A stretch of DNA of 64,000 nucleotides, taken from contig NZ_BDBK01000007.1 of NCBI RefSeq assembly GCF_001612945.1, forward strand, positions 186,001 to 250,000. Reading direction: 5' to 3'. Shown here piece after piece: positions 18,533 through 26,743 of the stretch. The notes beneath the pieces were generated by a model. That model did not search any database. It was given only the letters and a program-made list of their open reading frames with translations, and was not told the DNA's origin. Positions within the stretch are counted from its first letter, which is position 1. Every line of letters begins with the position of its first letter. The position numbers and the translations under genes were made by a program. Origin of the DNA: Nocardia inohanensis NBRC 100128 (GTDB lineage: Bacteria; Actinomycetota; Actinomycetes; Mycobacteriales; Mycobacteriaceae).

Positions 18533-20236
18533 TCAGGAGGCTTTCTCGGCGACCGGCGCGCTGTTCTTCGCCTTGGCGGCGATATCCAGCGCGGCCAGGT
18601 AGCCGAAGGTGATGGCGGGTCCGATGGTCGCGCCGGGCCCGGCGTAGGTGTGCCCCATGACCGGCGACGAGTTGTTGCCCGCCGCGTACAGCCCCTCGAT
18701 AACCGACCCGTCGGCCCGCAGCACGCGCGCGTCGTTGTCGGTGACCAGGCCACCCTTGGTGCCGAGGTCGCCGGGGACCATCTTGACCGCATAGAACGGG
18801 CCGACCTCGAGCTTGTTCAGGCACGGGTTCGGCTTGATGGTCGGGTCGCCGTAGTACCGGTCGTAGGCGCTGTCGCCGCGCTTGTAGTCGAGGTCCTTGC
18901 CGGTCTCGGCGAACCCGTTGAAGCGCTCGATGGTGGCGGCCAGGTTATCGGCCGGCACACCGATCTTCTCGGCCAGTTCGGCCGCGGTGGGGGCGACGAC
19001 GATCAGGTCGTTTTCCATCCAGCGGGACGGAATCCGCTGGCCAGGCTGCAAACCGGCGAAGATGTAGCGACTCCGGTAGCGATTGTCGAAGACGAGCCAG
19101 CACGGCACGTTCTCGCCCGGACCCTCACCCTGCCCGTACTCGCCGCCGTACATGGTGTGCACAGCTTCCACGTAAGGAGCGGACTCATTACCGAATCGCT
19201 CGCCCTGCGTGTTGATCATGATGCTGCCGGGCAGATTACGTTCCGCGAGCGCGAACCACGGCTTGCCCTCACCCTTGAACGTGGTGGGTCCCCACCAGGC
19301 GTCCTCCATGAAGTCGAGGTCCGCCCCGACCGCGATGCCGGCCTGGATGCCGTCGCCCTCATTGGCTTTGGCGCCGGTGGTCCACTCGGTGGTGATGGGC
19401 TCGCGCTGGTACTTGTGCCGCATTTCGGCGTTGTGCTCGAATCCGCCGGCGGCCAGGATCACGCCGTGCTTGGCGGTGAACCGCACGGTCTCGCCCTCGT
19501 GGGTGGCTTCGACGCCGGTGACCACACCGTCCTCGACGATCAGCCCGGTGAGCGGAGTGTTCAGCAGCACCGGCACATTCGCGTCCATGAGCCCCTTGCG
19601 CATGCCCGCGATGATCGCCTGACCCATGCCGACCAGGGCCTTACCGGTCACCTTGCCCCACGCCCAGCGGGTGCCGACGCGCAGTACGCGGGCCATGCCG
19701 GAGGGGTGGCGGCGAATCAGGTTGAGCTTCTTGAAGTCGGCCTGGGTGACGACCACGTTCAGCGGCGCCTTGGAGTAGGGGGGTTCCAGCTTGAACCGCT
19801 CGTCGCCGAGGATCTTGGTGTTGAAGGGCTTGGGTTCGCAGCTGCGGCCGTCCGCCTTGCCGCCCGGTGCCTCCGGGTAGTAGTCGGAGTAGCCCGGCAC
19901 CCAGGTCATCTTCAGCGGCGAGTGCTCCAGCACGAAGTCGAACGCCTCGGCCCCGCGATCGAGGTAGGTGTCGATCTTCTCCTTGGGCACCACGTCGCCG
20001 ATGATGCTGTACAGGTAGGTGCGCGCCTCGTCGAGGTCGTCGCCGCGGCCCGCGGCCTTGAGCACTTTGTTTCCGGGAATCCAGACGCCACCACCCGAGC
20101 GCGCGGTAGAACCGCCGTAATGAGCGGCCTTTTCGATGAGCACCGTGCGGAGACCGCGGTGCGCGGCGGCGAGGGCGGCGGTCATACCGGCGGCACCGCT
20201 GCCGACCACCACCACGTCGTAATCCCGATCAGTCAT
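18533..20236 (-). CDS. kstD: 3-ketosteroid delta1-dehydrogenase
   Basis: A 567-residue FAD flavoprotein that introduces the 1,2 double bond into ring A of 3-ketosteroids; with KshA this leads to ring B opening. The FAD site is VVVVGSGAAGMTAALAAAHRG at the N-terminus, followed by GGSTARSGGGVWIPGN. PGLGxK-like (PGDLGTKGG) and YAAGNNSSPVMGHTYAGPGATIG near the C-terminus are typical of KstD. The ATG at 20236 fits the FAD motif; the longer GTG frame start at 20245 lies inside a KstR box. There is no ribosome binding site upstream of the ATG, which suggests leaderless translation. It diverges from hsaE. Confidence 0.94.
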   Translation of the reverse strand: MTDRDYDVVVVGSGAAGMTAALAAAHRGLRTVLIEKAAHYGGSTARSGGGVWIPGNKVLKAAGRGDDLDEARTYLYSIIGDVVPKEKIDTYLDRGAEAFDFVLEHSPLKMTWVPGYSDYYPEAPGGKADGRSCEPKPFNTKILGDERFKLEPPYSKAPLNVVVTQADFKKLNLIRRHPSGMARVLRVGTRWAWGKVTGKALVGMGQAIIAGMRKGLMDANVPVLLNTPLTGLIVEDGVVTGVEATHEGETVRFTAKHGVILAAGGFEHNAEMRHKYQREPITTEWTTGAKANEGDGIQAGIAVGADLDFMEDAWWGPTTFKGEGKPWFALAERNLPGSIMINTQGERFGNESAPYVEAVHTMYGGEYGQGEGPGENVPCWLVFDNRYRSRYIFAGLQPGQRIPSRWMENDLIVVAPTAAELAEKIGVPADNLAATIERFNGFAETGKDLDYKRGDSAYDRYYGDPTIKPNPCLNKLEVGPFYAVKMVPGDLGTKGGLVTDNDARVLRADGSVIEGLYAAGNNSSPVMGHTYAGPGATIGPAITFGYLAALDIAAKAKNSAPVAEKAS

Positions 20237-20237
20237 G

Positions 20238-20251
20238 TAGAACACGTTATA
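20238..20251. promoter_or_regulatory. KstR operator at the kstD start
   Basis: TAGAACACGTTATA matches TnnAACnnGTTnnA exactly. It ends two bases upstream of the kstD ATG, so bound KstR would cover the transcription/translation start. Confidence 0.8.
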
Positions 20252-20315
20252 GAATCAATCCTGGTTTGGTCTATGTTGGTCTGGCAGATGGGACTGCTGA
20301 AGCGATGTTCTTCAC

Positions 20316-20329
20316 AAAAACTCGTTTCA
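20316..20329. promoter_or_regulatory. KstR operator, hsaE side
   Basis: AAAAACTCGTTTCA matches TnnAACnnGTTnnA except for the first base (A for T). It lies about 60 bases upstream of the hsaE start. Confidence 0.65.
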
Positions 20330-20388
20330 GTTTCTAGTCTCGTAAGGTCGTGGCCACCGGCCGGTACCCCCGATGAGAGGAACACAGC

Positions 20389-21174
20389 GTGCTGACCGAC
20401 GCGCTACGGAAGGAACTGGCGGAAGAACTAGCCGTCGCAGAGCGGGATCGCGTTGCCCTCGACCCACTGGTCGCACGGCATCCGGACATCGATGTGGTCG
20501 ATGCCTACGAGATCCAGCTGATCAATATGCGCCGGCGGTTCGCGGGCGGCGCCAAAGTCGTAGGCCACAAGGTCGGGCTTTCGTCCAAGGCCATGCAGCA
20601 GATGATGGGCGTCGACGAACCGGACTACGGGCATCTGCTCGCGGAAATGGAAGTCCACGAAGACGTTCCGGTCGATACCGCCAAGTACCTGTACCCGCGC
20701 GTCGAGGTCGAGGTCGGCTTCATCCTGGGCGCGGACCTGCCGGGCGAGGACTGCACCGAAGAAGACGTGCTGAAAGCGACCGTGGCATACGCGCCTTCGA
20801 TCGAGTTGATCGATACCCGGATCAAGGACTGGAAGATCGGCCTCTGCGACACCATCGCCGATAACGCCTCCTCCGCCGGGTTCGTCCTCGGGAAGCAGCG
20901 CGTCGCGCCGGATCAGTTGGATATCAAGGCGATCGACGCGGTGCTGACCCGCAACGGCGAGGTCATCGCCGAGGGCCGTTCCGATGCCGTGCTGGGCGAT
21001 CCCACGATCGCCGTGGCGTGGCTGGCCCGCAAGGTCGCCTCGTTCGGCGTGCGGCTCAAGGCGGGCGACATCATCCTGCCCGGATCCTGCACCCGCGCCA
21101 TCGACGCCCGTCCGGGTGACGAGTTCATCGCCGAGTTCACCGGGCTCGGCAACGTCCACCTGTCTTTCAGCTGA
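20389..21174 (+). CDS. hsaE: 2-hydroxypenta/hexa-2,4-dienoate hydratase
   Basis: A 261-residue hydratase of the fumarylacetoacetate hydrolase-like (MhpD/HpcG) type. It hydrates the C5-C6 dienoate released by HsaD to a 4-hydroxy-2-oxo acid. Visible: KVVGHKVGLSSKAMQQMMGV near 47, the metal-site EVEVGFILGADL near 104 (two acidic ligands), and the lysine of IKDWKIGLCDTIADNAS near 145. The GTG at 20389 fits the family. First gene of hsaE-hsaG-hsaF, diverging from kstD with a KstR-like box in between. Confidence 0.93.
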   Translation: MLTDALRKELAEELAVAERDRVALDPLVARHPDIDVVDAYEIQLINMRRRFAGGAKVVGHKVGLSSKAMQQMMGVDEPDYGHLLAEMEVHEDVPVDTAKYLYPRVEVEVGFILGADLPGEDCTEEDVLKATVAYAPSIELIDTRIKDWKIGLCDTIADNASSAGFVLGKQRVAPDQLDIKAIDAVLTRNGEVIAEGRSDAVLGDPTIAVAWLARKVASFGVRLKAGDIILPGSCTRAIDARPGDEFIAEFTGLGNVHLSFS

Positions 21175-21196
21175 GCTCACCGAGTAGGAGAAAGCC

Positions 21197-22105
21197 GTGA
21201 CCGCAAGCAAAGTCACCGCCGCGATCGTCGGGTCCGGCAATATCAGTACCGATCTGCTGTACAAGCTGCTGCGTTCGGACAAGATCGAACCGCGCTGGAT
21301 GATCGGTATCGATCCGGACTCCGAGGGGCTCAAGCGCGCCCGGGGCCTGGGCCTGGAAACCTCCGCCGAAGGCGCGGATTGGCTACTGGCACTTGACGAG
21401 AAGCCGGATCTGCTGTTCGAGGCCACCTCGGCGTATGTGCACCGGGCGTACGCGCCCAAGTACGCGGAGGCGGGTATCCGCGCCGTCGACCTCACCCCCG
21501 CCGCTGTCGGCCCCGCCGTCATTCCGCCGGTGAACCTGGATTCGCTGTCCGACGCTCCGAACGTCAACATGATCACCTGTGGTGGTCAGGCGACGATCCC
21601 GATGGTAGCCGCCGTGTCGCGGGTCGTCCCGGTCGAGTACGCCGAGATCGTGGCGTCGGTGTCTTCCGAGTCCGCCGGACCCGGAACCCGCGCCAATATC
21701 GACGAATTCACCAAGACCACCTCCAAAGGCGTTGAGACCATCGGCGGTGCCAAGCGCGGCAAGGCCATCATCATCCTGAACCCGGCCGAGCCGCCGATGA
21801 TCATGCGCGACACCATCTTCTGCGCCATCCCCGAGGATGCCGATCACGATGCCATCGCCGACTCCATCTACCGCATGGAGAAGTCGATCCAGGAGTACGT
21901 GCCCGGCTACCGCCTGCTCAACGAGCCGCAGTTCGACGAGCCGTCGGTGATCTCCGGTGGCATGGCGAAGGTTTCGATCTTCGTCGAGGTCGAGGGCGCC
22001 GGCGACTTCCTGCCCCCGTACGCGGGCAACCTCGACATCATGACGGCCGCCGCCACCAAGGTCGGCGACGTGATGGCGTCCCAGATCCTCTCGACTCGGG
22101 TGTAA
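21197..22105 (+). CDS. hsaG: Acylating acetaldehyde/propanal dehydrogenase
   Basis: A 302-residue dehydrogenase that converts the aldehyde made by HsaF to acyl-CoA with NAD and CoA (propanal to propionyl-CoA in steroid breakdown). The NAD motif is [13 protein letters not shown] (8-20), and the catalytic cysteine is Cys128 in [30 protein letters not shown] is a family block. The ribosome binding site AGTAGGAGAAAG precedes the GTG start. It forms a channelling complex with HsaF, encoded 12 bases downstream. Confidence 0.95.
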   Translation: MTASKVTAAIVGSGNISTDLLYKLLRSDKIEPRWMIGIDPDSEGLKRARGLGLETSAEGADWLLALDEKPDLLFEATSAYVHRAYAPKYAEAGIRAVDLTPAAVGPAVIPPVNLDSLSDAPNVNMITCGGQATIPMVAAVSRVVPVEYAEIVASVSSESAGPGTRANIDEFTKTTSKGVETIGGAKRGKAIIILNPAEPPMIMRDTIFCAIPEDADHDAIADSIYRMEKSIQEYVPGYRLLNEPQFDEPSVISGGMAKVSIFVEVEGAGDFLPPYAGNLDIMTAAATKVGDVMASQILSTRV

Positions 22106-22117
22106 GGAGTTCCGACA

Positions 22118-23176
22118 GTGAGCAATCCGAACGTTCTCAAGAAGTTCTCGGCGGATCTCGACATCCGCGTCACCGACACGTCGCTGCGTGACGGTTCGCA
22201 CCACAAGCGCCACCAGTTCACCGTGAACGAGGTGCGTGACATCGTGGCCGCCCTCGACGCGTCCGGCGTGCCGGTCCTGGAGGTCACCCACGGCGACGGC
22301 CTCGGCGGTTCCTCGTTCAACTACGGGTTCTCCAAAACCCCGGAGCAGGAACTGATCAAGGTCGCGGCCGAGACCGCCAAGCAGGCCAAGATCGCCTTCT
22401 TGATGCTGCCCGGCGTGGGCGTCAAGGAAGACATCAAGATCTCGCAGGACAATGGCGCGAGCATCTGCCGCATCGCCACCCACTGCACCGAGGCCGACGT
22501 CTCCATCCAGCACTTCGGGCTCGCCCGCGACCTGGGCCTGGAGACTGTGGGCTTCCTGATGATGGCGCACTCCACCACCCCGGAGAAGCTGGCCAAGCAG
22601 GCGCGCATCATGGCCGACGCCGGCTGCCAGTGCGTGTACGTCGTGGACTCCGCGGGCGCCCTTGTGCTGGAGCAGGTTTCGGACCGCGTCTCCGCGCTGG
22701 TCGCCGAACTCGGCGACGACGCGCAGGTCGGCTTCCACGGCCACGAGAACCTCGGCCTGGCCGTGGCCAACTCGGTGTACGCGGTGCGCGCGGGCGCCAC
22801 CCAGATCGACGGCAGCGCACGCCGTTTCGGCGCGGGCGCGGGCAACCTGCCCGTCGAAGCCTTCATCGGCGTCTGCGACAAACTCGACATCAAGACCGGC
22901 GTCGATTTCTTCGCCGTCACCGATGCCGCGGAAGACGTTGTCCGCCCGGCCATGCCGTCCGAATGCCTGCTGGACCGTCAGGCCCTCATGATGGGCTACG
23001 CGGGCGTGTACTCCTCCTTCCTGCGCCACGCCGAACGCCAGGCCGAGCGCTACGGCGTCTCGGCGGCCGAGATGCTCGTTCGCGCCGGTCAGCGCAAGCT
23101 CGTCGGCGGCCAGGAGGATCAGCTCATCGATATCGCCCTGGAACTCCAGCGGGAGCAGCAGACCGTCACCGCCTGA
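22118..23176 (+). CDS. hsaF: 4-hydroxy-2-oxovalerate/hexanoate aldolase
   Basis: A 352-residue class II aldolase of the DmpG/HsaF type. It splits the 4-hydroxy-2-oxo acid to pyruvate and propanal. The metal-binding TIM barrel begins with [17 protein letters not shown] (residues 17-33: metal-ligand Asp and catalytic His). [15 protein letters not shown] near 207 carries the two His metal ligands, and [11 protein letters not shown] follows. The C-terminal helical part contacts HsaG. The GTG start has TAAGGAG upstream. Last gene of the hsaEGF operon, closed by the hairpin at 23212. Confidence 0.95.
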   Translation: MSNPNVLKKFSADLDIRVTDTSLRDGSHHKRHQFTVNEVRDIVAALDASGVPVLEVTHGDGLGGSSFNYGFSKTPEQELIKVAAETAKQAKIAFLMLPGVGVKEDIKISQDNGASICRIATHCTEADVSIQHFGLARDLGLETVGFLMMAHSTTPEKLAKQARIMADAGCQCVYVVDSAGALVLEQVSDRVSALVAELGDDAQVGFHGHENLGLAVANSVYAVRAGATQIDGSARRFGAGAGNLPVEAFIGVCDKLDIKTGVDFFAVTDAAEDVVRPAMPSECLLDRQALMMGYAGVYSSFLRHAERQAERYGVSAAEMLVRAGQRKLVGGQEDQLIDIALELQREQQTVTA

Positions 23177-23211
23177 GCTCGGAGGGACAACCGTCTCCGG
23201 GGGTGACAAAG

Positions 23212-23242
23212 CTGGGCCGCGACCGATCAGGTCGCGGCCCAG
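23212..23242. terminator. Terminator after hsaF (shared sequence with 17311)
   Basis: CTGGGCCGCGACC pairs exactly over 13 bases with GGTCGCGGCCCAG; the loop is GATCA. It is nearly identical to the chsH3 terminator at 17311-17344. Confidence 0.75.
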
Positions 23243-23306
23243 TCCCGTTCCCGCACCGCGAGTTCCGGTGATCGGCTGGCCGGCATGGAGCGGCGGGGCG
23301 TTGCCG

Positions 23307-23633
23307 TCAGGCGGGTGTGGTCACGGACGGGATCGCCGCTGATACACGGAGCCGGCGATGCGGGTGGAGGCATCCGGAGTGCATGCCGGGGTGGCGGAGG
23401 GCCGGCGCCGGGGCGAGGGCGCGCCTCCCGTCGGCGGTGTCGAGGGTCGCGTATTCGAGGACGGCGACCAGGTCTTCCCGCTCGAGTTCGGGATGGTCGG
23501 CGAGGATCTCGGCGGGCGGGATGCCCGCCGCTAGCAGGCCGAGCAGCAGATCCACCGGGAAGCGGCGACCGCGCAGGACCGGGACGCCGTGGCAGATGGT
23601 CGGGTCTTGGGTAATGCGGTCCAGATAGGCCAT
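23307..23633 (-). CDS. DUF433 protein, antitoxin-like
   Basis: A 108-residue protein. Residues 1-70 match DUF433: RITQDPTICHGVPVLRGRRFPVDLLL, then LLAAGIPPAEILADHPELEREDLVAVLEYA. DUF433 proteins are usually antitoxins of DUF5615 (PIN-like) toxins, encoded just downstream. No toxin is visible between this gene's end and hsaF. The last 35 residues (Pro/His/Arg-rich) are unlike the family and may be a read-on after loss of the original stop. The ATG at 23633 lacks a ribosome binding site. Could be an orphan antitoxin or a stand-alone DNA-binding protein. Confidence 0.65.
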   Translation of the reverse strand: MAYLDRITQDPTICHGVPVLRGRRFPVDLLLGLLAAGIPPAEILADHPELEREDLVAVLEYATLDTADGRRALAPAPALRHPGMHSGCLHPHRRLRVSAAIPSVTTPA

Positions 23634-23777
23634 GTAGGAAACGGTACGAGGCGACTGTGATCCGGCGGTGTGGCGTGTTTGGCGGGGTTCTGTGGATTGC
23701 CGGACCAACCGGTTCGACCCGATAGCCCCCGGGTAGCTCCGCGCGGCCGGTGCGCCGGATGTGGCAGAGTCGGGCAT

Positions 23778-24020
23778 ATGGACGAAAACGTGCGCATGTA
23801 CGGCGCGGACTGGTGCGGCGACTGCCGTCGCGCGAAGACGTGGCTACGCGAGCAGGGCGTGGCGTTCACCGAGATCGACGTGGAGCACGACGAGGTCGCG
23901 CGCAACGAGGCGATCCGGCTCGCGGGCGGGCGCAAGAACATCCCGGTGGTCGTGGTGCCGAGCGGGGCGGTGCTCGTGGAGCCCACCAATTCGGAGCTGG
24001 CGGCGGCGCTCGGGCGCTGA
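23778..24020 (+). CDS. Mycoredoxin/glutaredoxin-like protein
   Basis: An 80-residue thioredoxin-fold protein: VRMYGADWCGDCRRAKTWL gives a CxxC active site at Cys13-Gly-Asp-Cys16. NIPVVVVPSGAVLVEPTNSEL follows with the cis-proline (IPV). Mycoredoxins reduce mycothiol-mixed disulfides and normally carry CGYC, so the Asp variant is notable. The ATG at 23778 follows a weak ribosome binding site. It is a single gene, convergent with the AraC gene ending at 24056. Confidence 0.82.
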   Translation: MDENVRMYGADWCGDCRRAKTWLREQGVAFTEIDVEHDEVARNEAIRLAGGRKNIPVVVVPSGAVLVEPTNSELAAALGR

Positions 24021-24055
24021 TCGGACGGCTATCGCGTGCGACCGGTCCGATGCGG

Positions 24056-25090
24056 CTAGTTGCGCGCTGAGACTCGCCCGCGGTTCTCGCGGGCGAATTG
24101 GCCCGGGGACTGGCCCTTCCAAGAGCGGAAGGCGGAGGTGAAGGCGGAGACGCTGGCGTAGCCGAGGCGGGTCGCGGCCTGTTCCACCGTCATTCCGGTG
24201 GTCAGGAGTTCCTCGGCGAGCAAACCGACTGTCTCGGTTGCCAGTTCGCGAAATGTGGTGCCCTCGTCGGCGAGGCGGCGGCGCAGGGTGCGGACGCTGA
24301 CATCGAGGTCGGAGGCGACGCGGGATTGATCGGCCACGCCGCCGTTGCTGATCAGCAGCTGGCGGACGCGACCGGCCAGGCCCTGCCGGCGTTTGCGGCG
24401 CTGCATCAGGTCCGCGCATTGCTGTTCATAGAAGCGGGCGGTGGCCGAATTGGCCTGCGGCAGCGGCATTTCCTGGAAGCTGAGCGGACCGGTCACGACC
24501 GAGCGGGGTGCGTTGAAGACGACCTCCTCGACGCCGAGCATGGCGCCGAACATCTCGTAGACCGGATGCGGCGGGAAGGCCACCGCGACCCGGCTGAGCG
24601 GGGTGCGTACGGGCAGCACGTCCTGCTGGATGGTCCAGATGGCCGCCACATCGCGTTCGACCGCGAAGCGGCGCAGGTGGGCGGGTACGGCGCTGTCGTC
24701 GCGCACGATGGAGGCTTCCGTACCGTCGATGACCAGTTGATGGCGCGCCACGGTGAAGGTGAGATCGGCGTAGCGCAGCGCCAGGTCGACCGCCTCGCGC
24801 ACGGTGGGGCAGCTCATCAGCGCGAAGCCGAGGACGCCCAGACTCGGTGGGTGACAGAGCAATCCGGCCATCAGGCCCATGCCGGGTTCGTCGCCGACGC
24901 CGGTCACCACATTGTGCATGAGGGCCAGTTCCTGGCTCATGGTGATCTCGGCGGTCGAGTCCAATAGGTCCGATTCGCGAATTCCGGTCCGGCGCAGCAT
25001 ATCCGCCCGCTCCAGGCCGCGGCCGATGGCGAACTCGACCAGCAGCGCCGCACTGGTGATGGAGCGCAGTTGGCCCTGCCCATCGGTCAC
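24056..25090 (-). CDS. AraC-family regulator with arabinose-binding-like N-terminus
   Basis: About 344 residues from the GTG at 25090 (ITSAALLVEFAIGRGL follows). The N-terminal 200 residues are of the OruR/ArgR ligand-binding type: SLGVLGFALMSCPTVREAVDLALRY. The C-terminal helix-turn-helix pair covers about 240-335: DLDVSVRTLRRRLADEGTTF, then AATRLGYASVSAFTSAFRSWKGQSPGQF. The frame remains open to 25204, but that extension is unlike the family. It diverges from the small membrane gene at 25270, a plausible target. Confidence 0.83.
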   Translation of the reverse strand: MTDGQGQLRSITSAALLVEFAIGRGLERADMLRRTGIRESDLLDSTAEITMSQELALMHNVVTGVGDEPGMGLMAGLLCHPPSLGVLGFALMSCPTVREAVDLALRYADLTFTVARHQLVIDGTEASIVRDDSAVPAHLRRFAVERDVAAIWTIQQDVLPVRTPLSRVAVAFPPHPVYEMFGAMLGVEEVVFNAPRSVVTGPLSFQEMPLPQANSATARFYEQQCADLMQRRKRRQGLAGRVRQLLISNGGVADQSRVASDLDVSVRTLRRRLADEGTTFRELATETVGLLAEELLTTGMTVEQAATRLGYASVSAFTSAFRSWKGQSPGQFARENRGRVSARN

Positions 25091-25269
25091 CCTACGAATC
25101 GTCGCAAACTTTCGGCGTGATCGGAGCGGAACCAGCAGGTAAGTTGCTGAAAGAGGCCGAAATTCATCTGTTTCTGACCGATTCGGTACTGGCACAAGTA
25201 ACACCGAAAGCCGTACGGTGAATATCTAGCGAACCATTACTACCGATTGACGACGGAGAAGGTGAGCCA

Positions 25270-25623
25270 ATGGCCGGCTGGCAAGTGTTCACGGCCACTC
25301 TCGCAATGCTGACGGTCACCGCTGCGGTGCTGCTGAGCTTGCATCACTACCCACATCGCATTCCGGACGACAGACTGTCCGTGGACCGGATACGCGAGCG
25401 AATCAACAACGAGCACAACATTTCCCCCGATCCGGTGATCGCCTCCTCGGCGTGGTCCCATGTGGCGCCGGATCACCCGCTCGGGGTGCAGGAGGCCCAC
25501 CGGACCATGCAGCAGCATCGCCGCTGTGTGGTGACGGAGTGCGCACGCAAGGCTGCGGCCTTCAAAGTGCTGATCGACGCCGGGCGAATCAAACCGACCA
25601 GAATGCCACCGGCGCTTCAGTAG
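25270..25623 (+). CDS. Small hypothetical membrane-anchored protein
   Basis: A 117-residue protein with one N-terminal membrane segment (WQVFTATLAMLTVTAAVLLSL, residues 4-24, followed by HHYPHR). The rest is soluble and charged, with CVVTEC near residue 86. No family recognised. The ribosome binding site GGAGAAGGTGAG is strong, and GC-rich third positions support coding. It diverges from the AraC regulator. Confidence 0.65.
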   Translation: MAGWQVFTATLAMLTVTAAVLLSLHHYPHRIPDDRLSVDRIRERINNEHNISPDPVIASSAWSHVAPDHPLGVQEAHRTMQQHRRCVVTECARKAAAFKVLIDAGRIKPTRMPPALQ

Positions 25624-25643
25624 CGGGTTCCCCCGCCCGCAGG

Positions 25644-25670
25644 GGTTTCGGGGGCTCGGGCCCCGAAACC
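25644..25670. terminator. Hairpin between convergent genes (first)
   Basis: GGTTTCGGGG pairs with CCCCGAAACC, 10 exact pairs with a 7-base loop, 20 bases past the stop of the 25270 gene. Confidence 0.65.
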
Positions 25671-25675
25671 ACGGC

Positions 25676-25702
25676 AATGCCCGGACCTTTGGTTCGGGCA
25701 TT
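25676..25702. terminator. Hairpin between convergent genes (second)
   Basis: AATGCCCGGACC pairs with GGTTCGGGCATT (12 pairs, one G-T), loop TTT. It lies 39 bases from the kptA stop and probably serves the kptA side. Confidence 0.65.
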
Positions 25703-25741
25703 CCGGGCAATTCAGCCAAAGGCGCACGCGGGCCGAGTCGT

Positions 25742-26287
25742 TCAGTAGCCGGTGAGATAGTCCGCGGGCACCGCCGCGACCAGCCAGACGCCGTTCGTGC
25801 TCACCCGGAATTCGTGTCCGTCGCGGTGCATAGCCGCGGCGTCCACGGTGAGAATCACCGGCTTGCCGCGCCGCGCGCCCACCTTGGTCGCGGTCTCGAT
25901 ATCCGCCGAGAGGTGAACGGCATGCCGGGCCATGGGTTTCAGGCCCTCCGCGGCGATGGCGGGCAGCACCGCGGCGACCGTGCCGTGATAGAGCACATCC
26001 GGCGGCACGGTGACCGCGTACTCGAGCTCGACCGCCACCGTATGCCCTTGGCTGGCACGGATTCTGGTCCGGGTGCCGTCGAACTCGAAGCGGCGCTTGT
26101 TGTTCCGCGCCACCACCTCGTCCAGTTCGGCGGGCGTGACCCGGCGGCCGTGGCTGTCCAGCGCGGCCAGCAGCTCGCTGACCGGCACCCAGCCCGCGGC
26201 ATCGAGCGCGATGCCGATCTCCTCCGGCGCGTGACGCAGATGCCGCGACAACCGCTTCGAGGTGCGCACCAACTGCTTCTCGTCCAT
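25742..26287 (-). CDS. kptA: RNA 2'-phosphotransferase (Tpt1/KptA)
   Basis: A 181-residue Tpt1/KptA enzyme. It moves a 2'-phosphate from RNA to NAD, giving ADP-ribose 1'',2''-cyclic phosphate; in eukaryotes this finishes tRNA splicing. N-terminal winged helix: LSRHLRHAPE with the conserved Arg15-His16. The C-terminal NAD-binding lobe shows ASQGH (78-82), LYHGT (99-103), GLKPM and RHAVHLS (121-127). Length is normal. Bacteria without such tRNA splicing still carry it; possible substrates are damaged or 2'-phosphorylated RNA. It sits alone downstream of the MoxR operon, 39 bases from its last gene. Confidence 0.9.
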   Translation of the reverse strand: MDEKQLVRTSKRLSRHLRHAPEEIGIALDAAGWVPVSELLAALDSHGRRVTPAELDEVVARNNKRRFEFDGTRTRIRASQGHTVAVELEYAVTVPPDVLYHGTVAAVLPAIAAEGLKPMARHAVHLSADIETATKVGARRGKPVILTVDAAAMHRDGHEFRVSTNGVWLVAAVPADYLTGY

Positions 26288-26326
26288 GCCGACAGTGAAC
26301 CAGGACGGGCACCGGGCCGGAAGAGA

Positions 26327-26743
26327 TTATTCGGCGAGCCCGCGAATTACCGAGGCGTACAGCAGGATCACCGCGATCGGCGCGGCGATCGGCAGCCAGG
26401 CCAGGCCGGTGGGCAGCAGGGTGGCGGCGCCGGCGGCCACGGTGAAGACCAGCGCGCCCGCCACGGACGGGATGGTGGTCGGCACCACGCCGATCGGGGC
26501 CGAAACCGTGGCCGTATTCAGCAGGTAGGTGGTGGCGACCAGGCCGATGGATCCCGCCACCAGCGCCCCGGTGTCCACGAAGGCCAGCACGGCCAGCGCC
26601 ACCAGCACCGCGCCGACCGCGGCGATCCGCCAGCGCCAGCCCAGTACGGCCAGGATCAGCACCGGGGCGGCCGCCCACGGCTGCACCAGGGCCACGGCCA
26701 AGGCCAGCAGCAGGCCGGCGAGCACGGCGAGGAATCTGGTCAT
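26327..26743 (-). CDS. Small integral membrane protein of the MoxR/DUF58 operon
   Basis: A 138-residue, very hydrophobic protein with four to five membrane segments (LAVLAGLLLALAVALVQPW, LILAVLGW, IAAVGAVLVALAVLAFVDTG and two more). No catalytic motif. The ATG at 26743 overlaps the DUF58 gene stop (ATGA), so translation is coupled. Likely a membrane partner of the DUF58 protein. Confidence 0.72.
   Translation of the reverse strand: MTRFLAVLAGLLLALAVALVQPWAAAPVLILAVLGWRWRIAAVGAVLVALAVLAFVDTGALVAGSIGLVATTYLLNTATVSAPIGVVPTTIPSVAGALVFTVAAGAATLLPTGLAWLPIAAPIAVILLYASVIRGLAE

Noticed and set aside
18485..20395. 636-codon plus-strand frame over kstD
   Set aside because: Low-complexity antisense frame; KstD on the minus strand is clear.
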